A DNA stretch of 64,000 nucleotides, from contig NZ_JUIW01000002.1 in the NCBI RefSeq assembly GCF_004151245.1, forward strand, positions 124,001 through 188,000, given 5' to 3'. Positions 26,564-34,780 of this stretch are shown in pieces (the stretch's first letter is position 1; each line of letters starts with the position of its first letter). This stretch comes from Flavobacterium beibuense (lineage in GTDB: Bacteria; Bacteroidota; Bacteroidia; Flavobacteriales; Flavobacteriaceae). A model generated the notes under the pieces. It was not told where the DNA came from. It saw nothing but the letters and a program-made list of their open reading frames with translations, and did no database searches. Made by a program: the position numbers and the translations under genes.

Positions 26564-27234
26564 ATATTATGTCCGGCTATTATCTGTCCGTCACTCATAA
26601 CCAGTTTTCTGTCTGCCATATTGGCCAGTTCTTCATTATGGGTAACAATTACAAAAGTCTGCCCCATTTCATCTCTCAACTTAAAGAATAACTTATGAAG
26701 ATTCTCTGCAGAATGTGTATCAAGGTTTCCGGACGGTTCATCGGCAAAAATAACGGCAGGCTTATTAATAAGCGATCTTGCCACGGCTACACGTTGCTGT
26801 TCACCGCCCGATAATTCACCAGGTTTATGATTTATTCTGTGTGATAGTCCCAGATACTCCAAAAGTTTTTTAGCTTCTGCTTCAGTCTCGGCTTTTGGTT
26901 TTCCGGCAATAAAAGCAGGAATGCAAACATTTTCCAGAGCTGTAAATTCAGGGAATAACTGGTGGAACTGAAATATAAATCCTAATTTGATATTACGAAA
27001 CTTAGACAAGGCTTTGTCTTTCATGTTAATCACATCTTCATCATCAATTAATAATGAAGTGCCGGCCTCAGCTTGTGGTTTGTCCAATGTACCTAAAATT
27101 TGCAGGAGTGTTGTTTTTCCAGCTCCGGAAGCTCCTACTATAGAAACAATTTCTCCTTTTTTAATATGAAGGTCAACACCTTTAAGCACATGTAGTGCAT
27201 CATAATATTTATGGATGTTTTTTGCCTGTATCAT
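26560..27234 (-). CDS. lolD: LolD-type ABC transporter ATP-binding protein
   Basis: A 224-residue ABC ATPase. Walker A GASGAGKT is at 34-41; the Q-loop is [18 protein letters not shown], the signature LSGGEQQRV and Walker [13 protein letters not shown]. It belongs to the MacB/LolD/FtsE-like group that powers substrate extraction from the inner membrane, such as lipoprotein release by LolCDE. The permease genes are not adjacent, which is common for this gene in Bacteroidota. The start at 27234 ([11 protein letters not shown]) is chosen over an upstream GTG because it begins the domain. It is coupled to the TIGR02757 gene. Confidence 0.85.
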   Translation of the reverse strand: MIQAKNIHKYYDALHVLKGVDLHIKKGEIVSIVGASGAGKTTLLQILGTLDKPQAEAGTSLLIDDEDVINMKDKALSKFRNIKLGFIFQFHQLFPEFTALENVCIPAFIAGKPKAETEAEAKKLLEYLGLSHRINHKPGELSGGEQQRVAVARSLINKPAVIFADEPSGNLDTHSAENLHKLFFKLRDEMGQTFVIVTHNEELANMADRKLVMSDGQIIAGHNI

Positions 27235-27365
27235 CAATTCGGGGTTTTCACAAAGAAACAAACAATTTAAAGAAAAATAAATCTTTTTTGGCACAATATT
27301 TCGTATATAAAAGTATAGCTATTACCTGAAAAAAGAATTGTATAATTTTGAAAAACCGTTACACA

Positions 27366-28028
27366 ATGAAAAACATACTAGCCATTACATTTGCTTTTTT
27401 AGCGCTTTCCTGTCAGGGAAAAGCTGAAACTGCAACGGCCGAAAATAATAACGACGAATTAGAGAAAGGAGAATTAAAACAAATGGATAACAGTAAATTA
27501 GAAACCGCCATCTTTGCAGGTGGCTGCTTTTGGTGTACAGAAGCTTTTTTTACCGAACTTAAAGGAGTGGATAAAGTAATTTCGGGCTATATCGGCGGAA
27601 TTACAAAAAATCCTACCTATAGGGAAGTGTGCAGTGGTACAACAGGACATGCGGAAGCAATTAAGATAACCTATAATCCTGATGAGATTGCTTATGAGGA
27701 TTTACTGGAAATATTTTTTGCCACACACGATCCAACAACCCTAAACAGGCAAGGTGCCGACGTGGGGACACAATACCGAAGCGAAATTTTCTATACTACG
27801 CCGGAGCAGAAAACCGCGGCAGAAAACTTTGTTAAACTATTAGAAGATCAGAAGATATTTGATAAAAAGATAGTGACTAAAGTAACTGAAGCGCCAACTT
27901 TTTACCCTGCTGAAGATTACCATCAGGATTATTTTGCCCTAAACCCTGATCAGCCTTATTGCAGGGCGGTAATTGAACCTAAGATGGCCAAGCTTAAAAA
28001 GAATTATAAATCTAAGCTTAAGGAATAA
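27366..28028 (+). CDS. msrA: Peptide methionine sulfoxide reductase A, lipoprotein
   Basis: A 220-residue MsrA that reduces the S-epimer of methionine sulfoxide in proteins. A lipoprotein signal peptide (MKNILAITFAFLALSC, Cys16) is followed by a linker and the catalytic motif GCFWCTE with nucleophile Cys54. HDPTTLNRQGADVGTQYRS and DYHQDYFALNP are family blocks. The envelope location suggests repair of exported proteins. ATG 27366 is chosen over an upstream in-frame TTG. Confidence 0.94.
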   Translation: MKNILAITFAFLALSCQGKAETATAENNNDELEKGELKQMDNSKLETAIFAGGCFWCTEAFFTELKGVDKVISGYIGGITKNPTYREVCSGTTGHAEAIKITYNPDEIAYEDLLEIFFATHDPTTLNRQGADVGTQYRSEIFYTTPEQKTAAENFVKLLEDQKIFDKKIVTKVTEAPTFYPAEDYHQDYFALNPDQPYCRAVIEPKMAKLKKNYKSKLKE

Positions 28029-28031
28029 AAG

Positions 28032-28059
28032 AAAAAGCCCCTGATTAAGGGGCTTTTTT
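28032..28059. terminator. Bidirectional terminator overlapping a coding end
   Basis: Stem AAAAAGCCCCT (28032-28042) / AGGGGCTTTTT (28048-28058) with a 5-nt loop. It serves msrA and also lies across the last codons and stop of the minus-strand gene ending at 28045. Confidence 0.88.
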
Positions 28060-28362
28060 ATTTTTAAACAGGAAACCTAGTCCCATTGCCTTAAGCATCT
28101 TTTTTTCAAAGTTCCAGAAGAACCTGAACTGTCCGGAAATAAAACCGAAAAATACAAGCAGTACCTGATATACAGGAAAAATTATAAGTATTCTTAAAGG
28201 GATATACAGCCAGGGAGACAAAGCTTCTTTAGATATCCCCAACCACTGAATTACAGGCTTAGATAAATAAGCAGATGTAGATCCAGTTACGGCAAATACA
28301 ATAAATATTAGTACAAGCTGGAAGTTACTGGTAATACCCCAGCGTTTTTTTAATTTTTCCAT
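28045..28362 (-). CDS. Small membrane protein, DUF6787-like
   Basis: A 105-residue protein with a basic N-terminus (MEKLKKRWGI) and two to three hydrophobic helices (about 14-32, 50-78). It matches the pattern of Bacteroidota DUF6787-type proteins, recalled from memory. Its final codons lie inside the hairpin that terminates both this gene and msrA. Function is unknown. Confidence 0.7.
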   Translation of the reverse strand: MEKLKKRWGITSNFQLVLIFIVFAVTGSTSAYLSKPVIQWLGISKEALSPWLYIPLRILIIFPVYQVLLVFFGFISGQFRFFWNFEKKMLKAMGLGFLFKNKKAP

Positions 28363-28392
28363 GAAAAGGGTTAAAAGACAAATATACTTGAT

Positions 28393-28842
28393 TTAGAATT
28401 GTGGTACAATACCTCCCAAACGCTCTCCGGTAGTTAATTGAAAATATACCAGATAATTGTAAAGCATATAATTTACTTCATAACCATAATCTATATGTGG
28501 TTCATAATCTATAGCCATTAAATATAAGTCTCCATATCGTTGGGGCTGCATGGCCCGAATATTCCATTGTGTAACCCAAAGCTTATTTTTGGTTTCAAAA
28601 TACTGTAGATTATAGTATCCCCTTGGTCTTGCTCTACTATATAACCATGAGTTAAATCCGGGGTCAATAATGATGATTTCGTATTCTAATTCATCGTTTG
28701 CAATACGCACCGTGTCATTAGCCATAGCGACAGCCTTTTCCTCGTCGGTTATAGACATGGGTTGCATGTCGCTTTTCTCCTGAGTCTTACAGCTTATTAT
28801 AAGCAACAATAAACAAGAAAAAAAGAGTAAATAATTTTTCAT
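28393..28842 (-). CDS. Lipoprotein, DUF6146-like
   Basis: A 149-residue lipoprotein with signal MKNYLLFFSCLLLLIISC (Cys18). A short polar linker is followed by an aromatic-rich domain with LEYEIIIIDPGFNSWLYSRARP and YNLQYFETKNKLWVTQWN. This resembles DUF6146, a Bacteroidota-specific family with no known role. ATG 28842 is preferred over an in-frame TTG upstream because it starts a proper signal peptide. It lies between serA and the DUF6787-like gene, with a terminator on the serA side. Confidence 0.75.
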   Translation of the reverse strand: MKNYLLFFSCLLLLIISCKTQEKSDMQPMSITDEEKAVAMANDTVRIANDELEYEIIIIDPGFNSWLYSRARPRGYYNLQYFETKNKLWVTQWNIRAMQPQRYGDLYLMAIDYEPHIDYGYEVNYMLYNYLVYFQLTTGERLGGIVPQF

Positions 28843-28884
28843 AGCATCATGATTTAGCAATCATAACTATAAAATTAAAAAATA

Positions 28885-28906
28885 AAAGCACCCTTTTGGG
28901 TGCTTT
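28885..28906 (-). terminator. Terminator of the serC-serA unit
   Basis: A perfect 9-bp stem AAAGCACCC (28885-28893) / GGGTGCTTT (28898-28906) with a TTTT loop. On the minus strand it is followed by a T-rich run. A second short palindrome AACCTT-TT-AAGGTT (28917-28930) lies between it and the serA stop. Confidence 0.85.
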
Positions 28907-28931
28907 AGTATAATTTAACCTTTTAAGGTTT

Positions 28932-29891
28932 TTATTGTTCTGTTTTAAGGATGCTGATAATCTGTTCTGCCAGTTCAGTACCAATCCTGTCCTGAGCTTC
29001 GAGAGTAGCAGCTCCGATGTGCGGAGTTAATGAGATTTTAGGATTCATTAGCACCTGTACGGCGGGTTTAGGCTCATCTTCAAATACGTCAAGTCCTGCA
29101 AAGGAGACTTTTCCTGAATCAAGAGCATCAACTAAGGCAACTTCATCAATAATACCTCCACGTGAAGCGTTAACTATACCTACGCCATCTTTCATTACTT
29201 CAAACTGATCTTTACCTATAAGGTAACCTTCCTGAGCAGGAACGTGAAGTGTAATAAAATCAGCATGTTTAAAGATGTCTTCTATTGGTTCGGTTGTAAT
29301 CTCAACATTTATAAACTGGTTGTTGTAAAAATCAACCCTGATTTCTGCCTTACCAATAAACTTATCTGAAGCAATTACTTTCATGCCAAGGCCTAAAGCA
29401 ATCCTCGCAACCGATTTACCTATTTTTCCAAAACCTATAATACCAAGAGTCTTGCCTCTAAGCTCTATACCGGCAGCATATGCTTTTTTAAGGCTTTCAA
29501 AGTTTATATCGCCTTCAAGCGGCATAAGTCTGTTTGAGTCATGAAGAAAACGTACTCCTGAGAACAAGTGAGCAAAAACAAGCTCGGCAACAGAGTCAGA
29601 TGATGCGGCCGGAGTATTTATTACATGGATTCCTTTTTCACGGGCATATTCCACATCAATATTATCCATCCCAACACCACCGCGGCCTATAATTTTCAGG
29701 CTGGGGCAGTTGTCTATAATATCTTTTCTCACTTTTGTTGCACTTCTAACAAGCAGCACATTAATGTTGTTTGTGTTAATGTAATTTGCTACCTGCTCCT
29801 GAGCGACTTTTGTTGTTATAACTTCAAATCCGGCATCTTCAAGGGAAATAACACCGCTTTTAGAGATTCCGTCGTTTGCTAAAATTTTCAT
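28932..29891 (-). CDS. serA: D-3-phosphoglycerate dehydrogenase
   Basis: A 319-residue D-2-hydroxyacid dehydrogenase, the first step of serine synthesis (3-phosphoglycerate to 3-phosphohydroxypyruvate). The NAD motif is GFGKIGKSVARIA, the catalytic Arg is in NASRGGIID, and the His is in LTPHIGAATLEAQ. It lacks the C-terminal ACT domain found in longer SerA forms, so the usual serine feedback site is absent. It lies 30 bp downstream of serC on the minus strand; the two form the serine operon. Confidence 0.92.
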   Translation of the reverse strand: MKILANDGISKSGVISLEDAGFEVITTKVAQEQVANYINTNNINVLLVRSATKVRKDIIDNCPSLKIIGRGGVGMDNIDVEYAREKGIHVINTPAASSDSVAELVFAHLFSGVRFLHDSNRLMPLEGDINFESLKKAYAAGIELRGKTLGIIGFGKIGKSVARIALGLGMKVIASDKFIGKAEIRVDFYNNQFINVEITTEPIEDIFKHADFITLHVPAQEGYLIGKDQFEVMKDGVGIVNASRGGIIDEVALVDALDSGKVSFAGLDVFEDEPKPAVQVLMNPKISLTPHIGAATLEAQDRIGTELAEQIISILKTEQ

Positions 29892-29921
29892 TATTATTTA
29901 CGGGATTTTAATGATTAAAAA

Positions 29922-30992
29922 TTAGGCGTTTCTTTCCAGCTCCTGCATAACATCCACAAGTACTTTAACGCTTTCTATAGGCATTGCATTGTATATGGAA
30001 GCCCTGTATCCGCCAACAGATCTGTGACCGTTAAGTCCGCTTATATCTGCCGATTTCCATAACTTATCAAACTGTTCAGTATATTTTTCATCCTTAAGCA
30101 GGAAGGTAACGTTCATTTTAGAACGGTCTTCTTTATTTGCTGTACCTGTAAATAACGTGTTACGGTCTATTTCATTATAAAGAAGCTCTGCTTTTGCATT
30201 ATTTTTCTTCTCTACAGCTGCGACACCGCCGTTGTTTTTAATCCATTGCAAAGTTAACAGCGAAGTATAAACAGGGAACACAGGAGGTGTATTGTACATA
30301 CTCTCTTTAGCAATATGCTGACCATAATCCATTATACCGGGAATAGCCCTGCCTGTTTTATCTAAAATATCTTCCTTCACCACTACAAGGGTAGTACCTG
30401 CGGGTCCCATGTTTTTTTGAGCACCTGCATAAATAAGGCCGAATTTAGAGAAATCCAGTTCTCTTGAAAAAATATCTGAACTCATATCACATACCATAGG
30501 CACTCCTGTTTCAGGAAAACTATGCATTTGCGTACCAAATATTGTGTTGTTGCTGGTGCAGTGAAAATAATCTGCATCTGTAGGTACAGTAAAATCTTTT
30601 GGTATATAAGTGTAGTTAGCTTCTTTAGAAGAGCCTATAATTTCAGTATTACCAAAACGCTTGGCTTCTTTAATGGCACCTGCTGCCCATGTTCCTGTAT
30701 CCAGATAAGCGGCTTTTCCGTTTTCCTTTAAAAGGTTATATGGCACCCTTACAAATTCCATACTGGCACCGCCGGAAAGGAAAAGAGCCTGATAGCCTTT
30801 ATTTTCTAAGCCTAAAAGCTCTAAAGCCAAAGATCTGGCTTCTTCCATTACAGCAACAAAATCTTTGCTTCTGTGGGATATTTCAAGGATTGAAAGGCCA
30901 AGGTTATTAAAATTGAGGACTGCCTGGGCAGATTTTTCAAATACCTCTTGTGGCAGGATTGAGGGACCTGCACTGAAATTATGTTTTTTCAT
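29922..30992 (-). CDS. serC: Phosphoserine aminotransferase
   Basis: A 356-residue class-V PLP aminotransferase making O-phosphoserine from 3-phosphohydroxypyruvate and glutamate (also used in B6 synthesis in some bacteria). It starts MKKHNFSAGPSILP, the family signature, and has SGGASMEFVRVPYNLL and the PLP lysine in IYAGAQKNMGPAG. The length is normal. It lies directly upstream of serA. Confidence 0.95.
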   Translation of the reverse strand: MKKHNFSAGPSILPQEVFEKSAQAVLNFNNLGLSILEISHRSKDFVAVMEEARSLALELLGLENKGYQALFLSGGASMEFVRVPYNLLKENGKAAYLDTGTWAAGAIKEAKRFGNTEIIGSSKEANYTYIPKDFTVPTDADYFHCTSNNTIFGTQMHSFPETGVPMVCDMSSDIFSRELDFSKFGLIYAGAQKNMGPAGTTLVVVKEDILDKTGRAIPGIMDYGQHIAKESMYNTPPVFPVYTSLLTLQWIKNNGGVAAVEKKNNAKAELLYNEIDRNTLFTGTANKEDRSKMNVTFLLKDEKYTEQFDKLWKSADISGLNGHRSVGGYRASIYNAMPIESVKVLVDVMQELERNA

Positions 30993-31073
30993 GGGACAAA
31001 TAAAATAGAATGCGAGTTACAAATTTCCAAAATATAGCTTAGAAAACAGCAAAAAATATTGGGAAATATTTCG

Positions 31074-32132
31074 CTATATTTTTGATAAAAATGCAATAGT
31101 ATCTACATTATCAGCATAATCCCAAAGTTGTGGTTTTTGTGTTTGCCCAAAAGCAACTGTATTTTCCCCCGAAATGTTACCAACTATACATTGTATATGG
31201 TCCTTTTCATCTTCCAGTTTTGCTTTAAGATTATCGGTATTTGTATAATATTCGTAAAACAGACTCGAAATAGGAGAGGAGTAACTGTTATCTTCTTTTA
31301 TGGTAAGAAAACCGTTATCAAGCAACTTAAAGTTACTCATTAAAAATACGGCTTTATTGTAGTCGTAATTGTTAGCATATTTTTCATACTGAATAATATC
31401 CCTGTATTCATAAACTGCTTCCCAAAACGGAGTAAAGTTATACCCTTCAGGAACAAATAATTTAGAGACATTTCTACAGCCTAAACCAAAATACCTGAAT
31501 ATATCTTCTCCAAGCTGTACAAGTTCTTCTTTACTCTCATTTCCTGTAAGCACTGCCGCAGAGTTCCTGTTCTTACGTATAATTGAAGGTTTATTTTTAA
31601 AATAATATTCAAAGTAACGGGCTGTATTATTACTTCCGGTAGCTATTACAGCATCAAAACCTTCCAGTTTTCCTTCGGTAAAACTAATGTAATCTTTAAA
31701 ACGGGGTTCTACAGCAACAATGTATTTTGCTAAAAAGGGTAGTAACAGTTGATCGTTTGAAGATGTTTTCACTAAAGCTCTGTGTCCGCTTATTAAAACA
31801 GAAAGAAAATCATGAAATCCTACTAATGGTATATTACCAGCCAGTATTAAACCAACTGTTTTTGGTTGTACATTTTCAAAATCATATTCATTAAGCCATT
31901 TGTCAAGATTTTCAGATGTAAGAGCATCTGCCCAGGATTGAGCTGCAAAATATACCTGTTCTTCTGTAAACCAACCATTGTGAGACTGTGATAATTTTAT
32001 TAGATTGATAAAATCATCAAAAAATAAGTCATTACATAATACCCCCTCTTTTTGAGAAGTATTATTTTCAGAAAACTGACTTAAAAATTTTCCTAATTCC
32101 ACAAAGGCTGTTTTTCTTTCGTCTAAAGTCAT
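31074..32132 (-). CDS. Acyl-CoA reductase, LuxC-like
   Basis: A 352-residue protein of the LuxC/acyl-CoA reductase family (aldehyde-dehydrogenase-like), which reduces acyl-CoA or acyl groups to aldehydes with NADPH. Visible are VGLILAGNIPLVGFHDFLSV (cofactor region), a nucleotide-binding ATGSNNTARYF, and the putative catalytic Cys in YFGLGCRNVSKLF. The gene is 81 bp upstream of serC on the same strand and divergent from the ferredoxin gene. Its physiological substrate in Flavobacteriaceae is unknown. Confidence 0.83.
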   Translation of the reverse strand: MTLDERKTAFVELGKFLSQFSENNTSQKEGVLCNDLFFDDFINLIKLSQSHNGWFTEEQVYFAAQSWADALTSENLDKWLNEYDFENVQPKTVGLILAGNIPLVGFHDFLSVLISGHRALVKTSSNDQLLLPFLAKYIVAVEPRFKDYISFTEGKLEGFDAVIATGSNNTARYFEYYFKNKPSIIRKNRNSAAVLTGNESKEELVQLGEDIFRYFGLGCRNVSKLFVPEGYNFTPFWEAVYEYRDIIQYEKYANNYDYNKAVFLMSNFKLLDNGFLTIKEDNSYSSPISSLFYEYYTNTDNLKAKLEDEKDHIQCIVGNISGENTVAFGQTQKPQLWDYADNVDTIAFLSKI

Positions 32133-32136
32133 TAGA

Positions 32137-32168
32137 TTTGCTTATGAATAGTTTTGGATGTAATTTTG
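32137..32168 (+). promoter_or_regulatory. Promoter of the ferredoxin gene (TTTG-N20-TAATTTTG)
   Basis: A -33 TTTG (32137-32140) and an exact -7 TAATTTTG (32161-32168) are separated by 20 bp. The ATG is 34 bp further on. Confidence 0.62.
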
Positions 32169-32202
32169 TGCAAATTTACATTATTAAAAAATAAAATAAG
32201 CT

Positions 32203-32556
32203 ATGGCTATCATTATAACAGACGAATGTATAAACTGCGGGGCATGTGAACCGGAATGCCCAAATACTGCAATATATGAAGGTGCTGATGACTGGAGATA
32301 TAAAGACGGTACCAGTTTAAATGGCAGAATTGTACTGCCAAGCGGGGAAGAGGTAGATGCTGACGAGGCGCAAACTCCTATTTCTGACGATATTTATTAT
32401 ATTGTTCCTGGTAAATGTACCGAGTGTAAAGGTTTTCACGAGGAGCCTCAGTGTGCTGCGGTATGCCCTGTGGACTGCTGTGTGCCTGATGATAACCATG
32501 TGGAAAGTGAAGAAACACTTTTAAACAGACAGGCATTTTTGCATAACGAAGAATAG
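32203..32556 (+). CDS. 4Fe-4S ferredoxin
   Basis: A 117-residue dicluster ferredoxin. The first cluster uses Cys9, Cys12, Cys15 and Cys19 ([12 protein letters not shown]). The second lies in [22 protein letters not shown], which has a longer gap between the second and third Cys, as in Allochromatium-type ferredoxins. It is a low-potential electron carrier in the cytoplasm. It has its own promoter and terminator. Confidence 0.93.
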   Translation: MAIIITDECINCGACEPECPNTAIYEGADDWRYKDGTSLNGRIVLPSGEEVDADEAQTPISDDIYYIVPGKCTECKGFHEEPQCAAVCPVDCCVPDDNHVESEETLLNRQAFLHNEE

Positions 32557-32576
32557 TCTATTCTATATATCATTTT

Positions 32577-32605
32577 AAGCCCCAGCATTGCTGGGGCTTT
32601 TTTTA
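32577..32605 (+). terminator. Terminator of the ferredoxin gene
   Basis: A perfect stem AGCCCCAGC (32578-32586) / GCTGGGGCT (32590-32598) with a 3-nt loop and a T-run. Confidence 0.92.
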
Positions 32606-32652
32606 TTGAAATAATTTAAGTCAAAATGTTTTTATGGTATCTGTAAATAATT

Positions 32653-32660
32653 TAACTTTG
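32653..32660 (+). promoter_or_regulatory. Putative -7 box TAACTTTG
   Basis: An exact TAnnTTTG match lies 30 bp before the MpaB-like gene. The -33 region is degenerate. Confidence 0.45.
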
Positions 32661-32690
32661 AAATGCAAAGTACTTTTAATTTAAAATAAC

Positions 32691-33464
32691 ATGGACACAG
32701 AATATTTTGTACCTAAAAATTCTATAGTAAGAAAGATATGGGGTAAGAGCGATACCATTATTTTTATATTCGCAGGGGCCTCTGCAGAGTTTGCCCTAAA
32801 CAAGGCGGTAGACTGGCTGTATTTTACAGGTAAGCTACCTAAAGATCCTTTGGGCCGTCTTTTTTCTACAGTTGCTTATGCAAGATTAATTGTATTTGCG
32901 GAAAAAGAATCAGCCATAAAGGCAATTAACTCAATTGCAGCCATACATTCACAGGTAGAAACTAACAGACAGTCTAAAATACCGGATTGGGCATACAGGG
33001 ATGTGCTTTTTATGCTGATAGCTTATTCCATAAAATCTTTTGAAGTGTTGGAACGTAAACTAACAATAGAGGAGAAGAGGGAAGTGTTTAATGTATTTAA
33101 TAGGGTAGGACTGCTGATGGGATTAAAAGGGCTCCCTTTAAATTATGAAGAGTGGCAGAGTATGCGACAGGAGCATTTATCACAAAATATGAAGTATAGT
33201 CATTATACCGATGATTTATTCAGGCAATATAGAAAACATCTTGGTCCTGTAAGATATAGAATACTGCTTGAAGTACAGCGAACTGTAATCCCTGTTGAAG
33301 TTAAGGAAATGCTTAGAATAAAAAATACAGGGTTTATTAGCAATACAGGGTTATCTTTATATAAACTTGCAAAAGTTTTAAATTCCGATAATATTTTGAA
33401 ATCGATAGTTTTACCTTCGGCTTATAAAGAGAAAGTAAAAGCATTGGATAATCCTCCTGTATAG
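32691..33464 (+). CDS. MpaB-like oxygenase (DUF2236 family)
   Basis: A 257-residue all-helical protein of the DUF2236/MpaB group. The group includes haem-b enzymes such as rubber oxygenase Lcp and the mycophenolic-acid protein MpaB. Family features are the PLGRLFSTVAYARLIVF segment, a conserved His (AIHSQVE), YRDVLFMLIAYS and the late HLGPVRYRILLEVQR. The substrate here is unknown. It is transcribed alone from a recognisable -7 box. Confidence 0.8.
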   Translation: MDTEYFVPKNSIVRKIWGKSDTIIFIFAGASAEFALNKAVDWLYFTGKLPKDPLGRLFSTVAYARLIVFAEKESAIKAINSIAAIHSQVETNRQSKIPDWAYRDVLFMLIAYSIKSFEVLERKLTIEEKREVFNVFNRVGLLMGLKGLPLNYEEWQSMRQEHLSQNMKYSHYTDDLFRQYRKHLGPVRYRILLEVQRTVIPVEVKEMLRIKNTGFISNTGLSLYKLAKVLNSDNILKSIVLPSAYKEKVKALDNPPV

Positions 33465-33564
33465 AGTATTAAATATTGAAGAAGTTTTAACTGATACTAA
33501 GTATAATAGAATAATGAGAAATCTTAACGTTTATATTTATTTACATTAAAATTTAAAAAAAAAT

Positions 33565-33909
33565 ATGACAAAGAGAGAGCAATATCAATTAGAGTTTTTA
33601 AAAGTTTTGAATAATAATAGAGTTGATTATGAATGTTATCACACTGGACAAAATCCTGATTTTAATCGTTTAGCATTCAAATTATATATAATGGACAAGC
33701 TTGAATGTGAGGGATTAATTGATGAAATTAATAATGCTGAAAACGGAGAATATTATGAGCATTTTTTTTCATTAGATAATGCTGCAGCTAGTGACGAAGA
33801 TGGCATAGAAATAGTTCCACCCAATATTATTATTGATAATCAATTGATAATTAGTTTTTCAGATATGAAGCAACTTTTAGATGAATGGTTAGACTTCAGG
33901 AATAGTTAA
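33565..33909 (+). CDS. Uncharacterised acidic protein, intact member of a tandem pair
   Basis: A 114-residue acidic, soluble protein. It begins MTKREQYQLEFLKVL, has a central EGLIDEINNAENGEYY segment, and ends DMKQLLDEWLDFRNS. The next gene (34078) is a diverged copy of the same protein, sharing the N-terminal MSKxEEY pattern, the LIxEIN segment and the LLxEWLDF end. No known domain was recognised. The small size, acidity, low GC and tandem duplication are typical of immunity-like or accessory genes, but that is inference. Confidence 0.7.
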   Translation: MTKREQYQLEFLKVLNNNRVDYECYHTGQNPDFNRLAFKLYIMDKLECEGLIDEINNAENGEYYEHFFSLDNAAASDEDGIEIVPPNIIIDNQLIISFSDMKQLLDEWLDFRNS

Positions 33910-33935
33910 GTACAATAACATACCTTCCCCTGCAA

Positions 33936-33985
33936 AAAGTTACTATCCTAAATTATCGGAGATAGTGACCTTAGGAAATTTTTCT
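33936..33985 (+). terminator. Possible terminator between the tandem paralogues
   Basis: Stem TACTATC (33941-33947) / GATAGTG (33961-33967) with a 13-nt loop, followed by AGG, As and a T-run near 33980. Pairing includes a wobble. Confidence 0.4.
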
Positions 33986-34077
33986 TAATATCGAAATAAA
34001 ATAATTGAACATTATCTGCTAACACAAGTGTTATAATATAACTATATTTCACATCTGACAATTGTAAAATACTTATC

Positions 34078-34551
34078 ATGAGTAAAAGCGAAGAATATAA
34101 TATAAAATTTTATAAAATTACAATAGATGGTGGTCGTATCAGGTATATTTTTGACACCAATGAAGCGATTGGAATCTGTAAAAATCTATCTTTTATTTTC
34201 TTCCTTCATCGAAACGAAATCGAAGCTTTGATATGGGAAATAAATTCAATCCAGCAAAACGAGCCATATGATCATGATTTTCTGGAACAATCTGAAATTT
34301 ATGGGATTTTTGAAGTCACTTTCTCAAATCCGGAATTTTATGTATCTGGATAAAACACCATCAACATGAACGATTTAAAATTATTATTAGAGGAATGGTT
34401 GGATTTTATTAATGAAGGATATTCTAAAGAGAGATCTTCTGAAAAATTAACGTTCTCATGTAGTCCTTTTTTAATGTATTTCAGACGTTCGTCCTGTGTG
34501 AATTTTTTCAGGTATTTCATTAGGCAAATTAAATCACTGTTCAAAAGATAG
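34078..34551 (+). pseudogene. Nonsense-interrupted paralogue of the 33565-33909 gene
   Basis: The frame encodes 91 residues, stops at TAA 34351-34353, then continues in the same frame and regains the family's C-terminal signature (NDLKLLLEEWLDF) exactly where expected. Counting back from the shared EWLDF, the stop aligns with Gln93 (CAA, 33841-33843) of the intact copy, so one C-to-T change explains it. After EWLDF the reading frame runs on to 34551 with a basic, Phe/Arg-rich tail not found in the intact copy. An internal ATG at 34366 could in principle start a short C-terminal piece. It is best read as a decayed duplicate. Confidence 0.7.
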
Positions 34552-34780
34552 AGTATCATATAAGTTATGTTTTGGAAATATTTAAAATATTTTATATACC
34601 ACTAAGAGTTGAAATCAAATATAAAACCACTCTCAAAAAAGCGGAATTTTAAACTTAATATATTATGAATTTAGCGTCAATAGTTTTTTGTTTTTGAAGA
34701 TGTTTTATCATTTTAGTTATAAATTAACGTATTATTGCATAAAATAAAACACAACTATCACCTTATCGTCATTGTATAAC

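Noticed and set aside
34338..34559. Minus-strand frame over the second paralogue
   Set aside because: It is largely antisense to the pseudogene and has no recognised domain; treated as a shadow frame, with only the non-homologous tail noted as a low-interest finding.
34724..34742. AACG-containing AT-rich stretch before the LacI-family gene as an autoregulatory operator
   Set aside because: The flanks do not form a palindrome around the CG, so it does not resemble the susC or xylan sites.
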